From: Spirochaetaceae bacterium
Lineage (GTDB): Bacteria > Spirochaetota > Spirochaetia > Treponematales > Breznakiellaceae
Assembly (NCBI GenBank): GCA_031273985.1
Contig: JAISQV010000277.1
Span: forward strand, 1-6,462
Length of the DNA: 6,462 nt
Direction: 5' to 3'
The position numbers and the translations under genes are program-made. Each line of letters opens with the position of its first letter. The stretch's first letter is position 1. Below are positions 1-4,803 of the stretch, piece by piece. The notes beneath the pieces were generated by a model. It was not told the DNA's origin. It saw only the letters and a program-made list of their open reading frames with translations, and searched no databases.

Positions 1-2006
1 TGATCGAATTCCATGCTGAAGGAGCCCGTCCCGCTGGTGATGGACCTCAGATCGATGGAGTAGCGCAGCAGCTCCGCCTGGGGAACCTGGGCGCGAATCT
101 CCTCAATGCCCCCCGCCGAATCCTGCCCCAGAATCTTCCCCCGCTTGCCGGAAAGATCGCTCATCACATCGCCCAGGTACTTTTCTTCCACAAAGACGGT
201 AAGATTCATGACGGGTTCCAGCAGGGTGGGGGCCGCCTGCCGCATGGATTCCCGGAACGCGTTCCGGGCGGCGAGCTTGAAGGCCAGCTCCGATGAATCC
301 ACGGGGTGCTCCTTCCCGTCTACTATCTTCACCTCCACGTCCACCACGGGGTAGCCCGCCATGGTACCCGCGGCCATGCCCTCAACCACGCCCTTCTCCA
401 CGCCGGGAATGTAGCCCTTGGAAATGGCCCCGCCGAAGATAGCGTTGACAAACTTGTAGCTTTCCCCCCGGGGCAGCGGGGCTATTTCCAGCACCACCCG
501 GCCGTACTGGCCGTGCCCGCCGGTCTGCTTCTTGTGGGTGTATTCCGCCCCGGCCTTCTTGGTAATCGTCTCCCGGTAGGCCACCCGGGGTACGTGGGTC
601 TCCACCTCTATCTTCTGGTTCTGTTTGATCTTGTCCAGAATAATGTTGACCTGGAGTTCCCCCATCCCGGATATGACCGTCTCTTTCGTCTCTGCGTTAA
701 AAGCATAGCGGAAAGTCTTGTCCTCCTCCGCCGCCCGGATCAGATTCTCCCCCAGCTTATCGTCGTCCTTCTTCTGGGCGGCGTTCACCGCCACCGCGTG
801 AACAGGTTCGGGCAGGCGCAGGGGCAGGAAGCGCAGGGAAAGGTCCCCGGCGCTCAGCGTATCGTTGGTCTTGAGCGTCGCCGACTTGGCGATGATCCCC
901 ACATCCCCCGCGTGAAGCTCCCGCACCTCCTCAAGCTTCTTGCCCTGGCAGGTGTAGATCTTCCCCACCCGCTCCTTCTTGTTCTCCGTAACATTGACCG
1001 CCTCGGAATCTGCGGAGAGCTTGCCCTGGACCACCTTGATCCAGGAGAGCTTGCCGGAAAACTGATCGAAGGTAGTCTTGATCACCAGCGCGGAGAGGGG
1101 CTTGTCCGGGTCCAGGGGAATCTCTACCTGGGCGTCTCCCGCGTCAAGGGCCGTATCCTTCGCCGTCCGGGGATCGGGCCCCATTTCAGCCGCAAAGTCC
1201 AGGAAGGGGAGAAGCCCGGAATTCTTGAGCGCCGCCCCGGCGAAGGCCGGCACAAAGGACGAGGCCGCCAGAGCCGCCGTCAAACCCCGCCTGATCTCCG
1301 CGGGCTCCAGTGCCCCCTCTTCCAGGTACTTTTCCATGAGGGAATCCTCCCCCTCGGCGGCGGCCTCCACCAGCCTTTCCAGGGCCTGGGCCGCAGCCTC
1401 CGCGTACTCATCGGGAACGGGCCCCTCCTGCTCCGGCGCCGAACCGTCGCCCTGCACAAAGTAAGCCTTGCCGGCCAGCACGTCGATCACCCCCCGGTAA
1501 GAGGCCCCCGCGCCCATGGGCAGGGTAAGCGGCACCGGCTCAACCTTGAATTTCTCCTTAATATCCGCCAGGGCCCCCGCGTAATCCGCCCGCTCATCGT
1601 CCATACGGGTCACAAAGAAACCCCTGGGCTTCCCGCGCCCCTCCAGATTGCGCCACAACTTTATCGTCTCAATCTGCACCCCGGCCCTGCCGTCCACCGC
1701 CAGAACCGCCAGCTCCGCCGCCCTAAAAGTCAGAATAACGTCCCCGATAAAGTCCGACGAGCCGGGGGTATCGAATATATTGATCTTCCTGCCGTTCCGC
1801 TCAACATGCGCCAGCGCCGCGTGGATCGAAATCTTGCGCTCGATCTCCTCCGCGGTAAAATCCGCCGTAGTCTTTCCCGACTCAACCGTCTCCGCCCGGG
1901 GAATCGCTCCCCCGGCAAAGAGAAGATGCTCAAAAAGGGTCGTTTTTCCCGTTCCGCCGTGTCCGGCAATGGTAACATTTCTGATCAAATCGCTGGTGTA
2001 ACTCAT
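1..2006 (-). CDS. fusA: Elongation factor G-like GTPase (EF-G paralogue), C-terminus cut by window edge
   Basis: Reading leftward from the ATG at 2006, 668 codons stay open to the window edge. EF-G proteins are about 690 residues, so roughly 20 C-terminal residues are missing. The order fits a translational GTPase: G domain with P-loop GHGGTGKTT (residues 15-23), switch I ERKISI (56-61), G3 DTPGSSDF (79-86) and G4 VTRMD (132-136); domain II (about 290-395); domain III with GMGELQVNIILDKI (447-460); domain IV starting near VAYRETI (475-481) with HKKQTGGHGQYG (491-502); and domain V ending LRSITSGTGSFSMEF (653-667). The HKKQTGG string is typical of EF-G2/FusA2-like proteins. Canonical EF-G has DTPGHVDF and NKMD, so the catalytic His is Ser83 here and the Asn-Lys of G4 is Thr-Arg. 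This makes it more likely a specialised paralogue than the main translocase. Start choice is supported by a well-placed AAAGGAG. Family is very likely; exact subfamily and role are inferred. Confidence 0.93.
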   Translation of the reverse strand, partial: MSYTSDLIRNVTIAGHGGTGKTTLFEHLLFAGGAIPRAETVESGKTTADFTAEEIERKISIHAALAHVERNGRKINIFDTPGSSDFIGDVILTFRAAELAVLAVDGRAGVQIETIKLWRNLEGRGKPRGFFVTRMDDERADYAGALADIKEKFKVEPVPLTLPMGAGASYRGVIDVLAGKAYFVQGDGSAPEQEGPVPDEYAEAAAQALERLVEAAAEGEDSLMEKYLEEGALEPAEIRRGLTAALAASSFVPAFAGAALKNSGLLPFLDFAAEMGPDPRTAKDTALDAGDAQVEIPLDPDKPLSALVIKTTFDQFSGKLSWIKVVQGKLSADSEAVNVTENKKERVGKIYTCQGKKLEEVRELHAGDVGIIAKSATLKTNDTLSAGDLSLRFLPLRLPEPVHAVAVNAAQKKDDDKLGENLIRAAEEDKTFRYAFNAETKETVISGMGELQVNIILDKIKQNQKIEVETHVPRVAYRETITKKAGAEYTHKKQTGGHGQYGRVVLEIAPLPRGESYKFVNAIFGGAISKGYIPGVEKGVVEGMAAGTMAGYPVVDVEVKIVDGKEHPVDSSELAFKLAARNAFRESMRQAAPTLLEPVMNLTVFVEEKYLGDVMSDLSGKRGKILGQDSAGGIEEIRAQVPQAELLRYSIDLRSITSGTGSFSMEFD

Positions 2007-2014
2007 GGGGGGCA

Positions 2015-2021
2015 CTCCTTT
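2015..2021 (-). promoter_or_regulatory. Ribosome binding site of the EF-G-like gene
   Basis: On the minus strand AAAGGAG lies 8 nt before the ATG at 2006. This is a near-perfect Shine-Dalgarno match and fixes the start of the EF-G-like protein at MSYTSDLIRN. Confidence 0.8.
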
Positions 2022-2034
2022 AAGGGATAATAGG

Positions 2035-2066
2035 TCTATAGTGTAGCGCTTTTCGCCGGTTGTCAA
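2035..2066 (-). promoter_or_regulatory. Probable sigma-70 promoter of the EF-G-like gene
   Basis: The minus strand has a perfect -35 hexamer TTGACA at 2066-2061. Downstream, TACACT (2045-2040, 15-bp spacer) overlaps TATAGA (2040-2035, 20-bp spacer); neither spacer is ideal, so the exact -10 is uncertain. The site is 30-60 bp upstream of the start codon, which would give a short leader. Because it lies in the spacer after the palindrome array, the EF-G-like gene can be transcribed independently of the lipoprotein gene. Confidence 0.5.
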
Positions 2067-2089
2067 GAGAAGTTAGACAGAGAAGTTAG
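2066..2089. repeat. 11-bp direct repeat next to the EF-G-like promoter
   Basis: AGAGAAGTTAG occurs at 2066-2076 and again at 2079-2089, separated by 2 bp (13-bp period). In the direction of transcription (CTAACTTCTCT) the pair sits directly upstream of the -35 hexamer, where an activator or repressor could bind. The regulatory role is only an inference from position; it could equally be the edge of the adjoining repeat element. Confidence 0.5.
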
Positions 2090-2202
2090 GAATCAGGAGG
2101 GGGCAGCCGCCCCCTAAAGAACCCGCTCATCGGTTCGCGGGGGAGGGAGGAGGGGGCCGGGCCCCTACGCTCCTCGGGCCTGCGGCCCTCCGGGGTCTTC
2201 CG

Positions 2203-2391
2203 CTACCCCCAGTGCGGGGACACCCCGCAACGCCCCGTACTTTCTCCCAAGCTGAAGCCGCTCTGCGGCTTCAGCCGCAACGCCCCCCAATCCCGGGAGT
2301 TTGCGCCTCCGGCGCAAACTCCCAAGCTGAAAACCGCCAATAACGCCAACGTCAGAAACGCGGCTATTACCGGCGGCAATTTTGTTTTCAT
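2203..2391 (-). CDS. Hypothetical small secreted-like ORF, possibly a repeat-truncated gene remnant
   Basis: This 62-codon ORF starts at ATG 2391 and ends at TAG 2203. Residues 1-30 look like a signal peptide: basic MKTK, then the hydrophobic stretch VIAAFLTLALLAVFSLGV, then CAGGANS. From about residue 24 the codons are made of the palindrome array, giving a low-complexity tail (KPQSGFSLGES…VSPHWG). GGAGG lies only 1 nt before the ATG, too close for an efficient Shine-Dalgarno, but a frame ending in TGA overlaps this ATG as ATGA, so coupling is conceivable. It starts 89 bp after the lipoprotein stop on the same strand. I do not recognise the protein. It may be a genuine small secreted peptide, or the 5' stump of a gene interrupted by insertion of the repeat; the second seems more likely. 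Confidence 0.3.
   Translation of the reverse strand: MKTKLPPVIAAFLTLALLAVFSLGVCAGGANSRDWGALRLKPQSGFSLGESTGRCGVSPHWG
2251..2275. repeat. Perfect 11-bp hairpin with 3-nt loop
   Basis: GCTGAAGCCGC (2251-2261) and GCGGCTTCAGC (2265-2275) are exact inverted copies around TCT. No U-run follows on either strand, so it does not look like a standard intrinsic terminator. It is one unit of the palindrome array and falls inside the short signal-peptide-like ORF. Confidence 0.85.
2295..2323. repeat. Perfect 13-bp hairpin with 3-nt loop
   Basis: GGGAGTTTGCGCC (2295-2307) and GGCGCAAACTCCC (2311-2323) are exact inverted copies around TCC. It is the strongest hairpin in the window. It is immediately followed by the CTCCCAAGCTGAA module that also overlaps the 5' side of the 11-bp hairpin. 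On the minus strand it encodes the end of the signal-peptide-like segment of the 62-codon ORF. No T-tract follows. Confidence 0.88.
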
Positions 2392-2480
2392 TCCTCCATT
2401 GGCATCTTCCCAATCCGTTTCAAAGGTTTCATCGCAAACACTGCCTTCTTACGAAACGAATTCCATGCCGTTGTTACCCG

Positions 2481-4274
2481 TCAGTCTATCTTATTGGAAT
2501 AGGCGATTCTCCCGTTATCGCCGATTGCGACGAATCTACCGCCGCCGTAGGCTACGTGATGGATGGCGGCAGAGCCGAAGGTGCTGGCAGCAACTTTTCT
2601 CCAGGTGTACCCGTCACGGGAATAGATGATATTGCCCCGGCTGCCAACCGAGACGAACATACCGAAGCCGTAGGCCGCATCGTTTAAGGCGCTGCCGGAT
2701 TCTATCTGGTCGGCATCGGTCCAGATGATTCCGTCGGTGGACCAGCCGAGGAAATTGCCGTTACCGCCGATCCCAACCATTTTACCGTTGCCGGAGACCG
2801 CCTCGGTTATCGGTCTGATGTACCCTTCGCCCAGCTTCCAGGACTTGCCATTGTCGGTAGAAAATATGTACTGCCCGTTCCTGTCAAGCGCAATGAATTT
2901 GCTGCCGTCGAAGAATACATAGTTGATACTGGGCCATGCCTCCTCAAGGGCAAAAAGCGGATTCCGGTCCGACCAGTTGATGCCGTCGGAGGATTCCGCT
3001 TGATAGTAGGAGACTGTCCATTGCTGGGTTCCGGTCTGCTGGTACCGGTAATTGCCGATAGTAACGAACTTGCCGTTGCCAAAGAATATATGGATATTTC
3101 TGAAACGCTCAGGGGTAGAGGCTCTTGTCCAGGTAATGCCGTCTGTGGAATACATAATGATACTTTCGTTAAGCTTGTCGCTAACGTACCCTTCATTCTT
3201 GTCGTCATTGTACCCTGCCACGACAAATGCTCCGTTGCCATACACAACACCGATGGTGTTTTTGGCGAAAACGCCGGGCTGGACAGGAGCTTTTGTCCAG
3301 GCAATACCGTCTGTGGAATATGCAATGATTTTGTCTTCAGGCCTGTCGTCATACCCTACCGCGACAAATCTTCCGTTGCCATACACAACACCGATGATGT
3401 TTCTGGCGAATACGCCCTGTGCCGGTGTCCACGTAGCCGGATCTGACGGTTCCTTCACCGTTACGGTGAAGGACGCTCGCTTGCCCAGGGCTTCCACGAT
3501 CACCGTCTGGTTACCCTGTACGTTGGTATCGAAGCCGGACACGTATTCCGGCGTTACCGGAGCATCGCCCGCGCCTTGCCATGTGCCCATTACTTCCAGT
3601 CCCGCGAGGTCCAGCGGCTCGCCTGGAAAATAGCTTGCCCTGGCAGGCGGCTTGGTTATCCTGATGCCGGTGAGCGCCGCCACGGTTACGGTAAAAGCCG
3701 CGGTCTTTCCATAGTATTCCGCCGTAACGGTCTGTGCGCCAAGGGTATCCTTGTTGTAGCCGGAAATACTCACCTCATTCCCCCGCACAGCGCGGGGCGT
3801 AATCATGTCGCCGTAGGATGCCGTAACGCGCAGGTCTGAGCGATCGATGTCCATACCCTGTCTGGCGGTGGCGGGCGCCTGGTCGATGGCGATGCTTTCC
3901 ACGCCTATCACAGTAACCGTATAAGTTGCCGTGACTGCCTTGGGCTGGGAAAAAAGCCCGCCCCCACCCCGGTATTCTACGGTGATGGTTTGCTCGCCGG
4001 TCCGGTCCGGGTCATAGCCTGTTACCTTGATGCCCGAGTCGCCGGAGAGGTCTCTTGTCTCCCCTTTCTCCGTGGCGCCGGTAACCTGAAGTCCCTCGTA
4101 GGTGAATTCCTCGCCCTGGGCGAATACAGTCTTGGCCGGCGGTATAACCGCTATCGACTGGAGGGTAGTACATCCGCCCATAATGATGACTGCCGCCGCC
4201 ATAAGCGGCAGCCCGATTGTGAGGAGACCTGCGGCCCGTCCGCCGTTCCCCCCTTTGCTGTTGCGTGTTTTCAT
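2481..4274 (-). CDS. Predicted surface lipoprotein: three Ig-like (Big_3-type) modules plus seven-repeat beta-propeller
   Basis: 597 residues from ATG 4274 (AAAGGAG 6 nt upstream) to TGA 2481. The N-terminus has a basic region (1-13), a hydrophobic core (14-34) and Cys35 in the lipobox-like IMGGC, so export and lipidation are likely. Three Ig-like modules follow at about 38-124, 125-199 and 200-274; each opens with a strand such as SIAV/SIAI/GIRI, carries a GY or GF turn and closes with Y/FTVTV, as in the Big_3 group. Residues 280-597 hold seven repeats of the form VxYGNGxFVAxG…YSTDGxxWT. Trp282, 326, 382, 434, 479, 518 and 558 mark strand ends. The first Trp has no blade before it and the last repeat lacks one, as expected of a propeller closed by pairing its two ends. 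Such folds bind ligands or glycans, but no catalytic residues are recognisable and the partner is unknown. It stands alone between two spacers. Confidence 0.9.
   Translation of the reverse strand: MKTRNSKGGNGGRAAGLLTIGLPLMAAAVIIMGGCTTLQSIAVIPPAKTVFAQGEEFTYEGLQVTGATEKGETRDLSGDSGIKVTGYDPDRTGEQTITVEYRGGGGLFSQPKAVTATYTVTVIGVESIAIDQAPATARQGMDIDRSDLRVTASYGDMITPRAVRGNEVSISGYNKDTLGAQTVTAEYYGKTAAFTVTVAALTGIRITKPPARASYFPGEPLDLAGLEVMGTWQGAGDAPVTPEYVSGFDTNVQGNQTVIVEALGKRASFTVTVKEPSDPATWTPAQGVFARNIIGVVYGNGRFVAVGYDDRPEDKIIAYSTDGIAWTKAPVQPGVFAKNTIGVVYGNGAFVVAGYNDDKNEGYVSDKLNESIIMYSTDGITWTRASTPERFRNIHIFFGNGKFVTIGNYRYQQTGTQQWTVSYYQAESSDGINWSDRNPLFALEEAWPSINYVFFDGSKFIALDRNGQYIFSTDNGKSWKLGEGYIRPITEAVSGNGKMVGIGGNGNFLGWSTDGIIWTDADQIESGSALNDAAYGFGMFVSVGSRGNIIYSRDGYTWRKVAASTFGSAAIHHVAYGGGRFVAIGDNGRIAYSNKID
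3127..3416 (-). repeat. Near-identical DNA repeats encoding propeller blades 1 and 2
   Basis: Within the lipoprotein gene, 3211-3275 and 3352-3416 match at 58 of 65 positions, and the segments around 3127-3161 and 3296-3330 are also closely similar. They encode GVFARNIIGVVYGNG and GVFAKNTIGVVYGNG, the starts of blades 1 and 2. The other blades are much more diverged, which points to a fairly recent blade duplication or gene conversion. Confidence 0.8.
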
Positions 4275-4280
4275 AAAATA

Positions 4281-4287
4281 CTCCTTT
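4281..4287 (-). promoter_or_regulatory. Ribosome binding site deciding the lipoprotein start
   Basis: AAAGGAG on the minus strand ends 6 nt before ATG 4274. The frame is also open to a TTG at 4307, but that start has no such site and would put MTAGKTAKEYF ahead of the basic signal-peptide region. ATG 4274 is therefore preferred. Confidence 0.8.
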
Positions 4288-4504
4288 GCGGTCTTTCCCG
4301 CCGTCAAATTTGTGTATGTTTATCCGCCCAGGTAACGGGTAACATCTGTTTTTATTCTTGAATGGGGAAATTTGACCTGTTCTTGGTGGAAATTGACAAA
4401 AATACCGTAGCCCATGGTAAATTAAGTCCCCAGCTCTACGAAAGAGCCGCCAGGGAATGTAAGTGTTGTTTAGTAGATTTTTTTTGCGCTTATGTGTATA
4501 ATAT

Positions 4505-4548
4505 GAGCCCGGAGCCCGGAGCCCGGAGCCCGGAGCCCGGAGCCCGGA
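4505..4548. repeat. Heptanucleotide tandem repeat (GGAGCCC)n
   Basis: A partial GAGCCC (4505-4510) is followed by five exact GGAGCCC units (4511-4545) and a partial GGA, about 6.3 copies with no mismatch. Perfect short repeats like this change copy number by slipped-strand mispairing. It lies 231-270 bp upstream of the lipoprotein start codon, outside any supported gene, so copy changes could affect transcription or leader structure rather than reading frame. Confidence 0.9.
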
Positions 4549-4587
4549 TTCTGTCTTTATGTCTGCCCTTGCCGGAAACATGGAGAC

Positions 4588-4616
4588 ATTGTCGCATATA
4601 CTAAAAATTTGTACAA
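4588..4616 (-). promoter_or_regulatory. Weak promoter candidate for the lipoprotein gene
   Basis: On the minus strand TTGTAC (4616-4611) and GACAAT (4593-4588) are separated by 17 bp. Each hexamer matches the sigma-70 consensus at four positions. If used, the mRNA would start near 4581 and carry a leader of about 300 nt that includes the heptanucleotide repeat. I saw no better candidate closer to the gene, but the match is modest. Confidence 0.22.
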
Positions 4617-4803
4617 TAGCTCTTTCCTGAAACGGTAAAAACAAGCCTGAAAAACCCTCTGGCAAGACCATAAAGTCTCAATTTTCGGATATAAGTGCCG
4701 GAGCTCCAACCGCTTTTCCACTAATGGTTAAGGGAAAGTAAAGGCGAAAAAGGGAAGAAAGTTTAGTGCGCTGCCTCTCCCGCTCAACGGTTTCTTGGGC
4801 TCG

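Larger units (their letters stand above)
2098..2331. repeat. GC-rich palindrome array (REP-like element)
   Basis: Seven inverted repeats are packed into about 230 bp: 2098-2115 (7-bp stem, AGCC loop), 2122-2141 (5-bp stem), 2153-2165 (GGGGCC/GGCCCC around one base), 2176-2188 (GGGCC/GGCCC), 2213-2229 (7-bp stem, ACA loop), 2251-2275 (11-bp stem, TCT loop) and 2295-2323 (13-bp stem, TCC loop). Unit-like direct repeats join them: CCGCAACGCCCC at 2225-2236 and 2275-2286, and CTCCCAAGCTGAA at 2244-2256 and 2319-2331. This modular build suggests a dispersed REP- or MITE-like repeat rather than one terminator, although the hairpins could still end or stabilise lipoprotein mRNA. No transposase is nearby. 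That it recurs elsewhere in the genome is an inference. Confidence 0.7.
4275..4803. other. 529-bp spacer between glucanotransferase and lipoprotein genes
   Basis: This stretch is clearly more AT-rich than the genes on either side. It contains the 7-bp tandem repeat, a weak minus-strand promoter candidate and the lipoprotein ribosome binding site. I found no convincing gene: the short frames crossing it lack ribosome binding sites and run through the tandem repeat or into the lipoprotein gene. A plus-strand TTGACA at 4393-4398 has no good -10 and no gene to serve. I saw no clear intrinsic terminator after the glucanotransferase stop; only a pyrimidine-rich tract lies there on the minus strand. 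Confidence 0.6.

Noticed and set aside
306..2030. 574-codon open frame on the plus strand
   Set aside because: It lies exactly antisense to the EF-G-like gene, whose protein has clear family motifs. The product is Leu/Arg/Pro/His-rich low-complexity sequence typical of a GC-rich antisense shadow.
2098..2323. The repeated hairpins read as a CRISPR array or as simple terminators
   Set aside because: There is no regular repeat-spacer pattern, the stems differ in sequence and length, and no T-tract follows any of them.
4393..4421. Plus-strand TTGACA with GGTAAA at 17 bp as a promoter
   Set aside because: The -10 match is poor and no supported plus-strand gene lies downstream.
4497..4502. Plus-strand TATAAT hexamer before the tandem repeat
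   Set aside because: There is no -35 at suitable spacing and no plus-strand gene follows; likely chance in AT-rich sequence.
4362..4604. 80-codon plus-strand frame in the spacer
   Set aside because: It contains the tandem repeat, has no convincing ribosome binding site and resembles no protein I know.
4012..4671. 219-codon minus-strand frame crossing the spacer and the lipoprotein start
   Set aside because: It has no ribosome binding site, runs through the heptanucleotide repeat and overlaps over 260 bp of the lipoprotein gene in another frame. Its product looks random.
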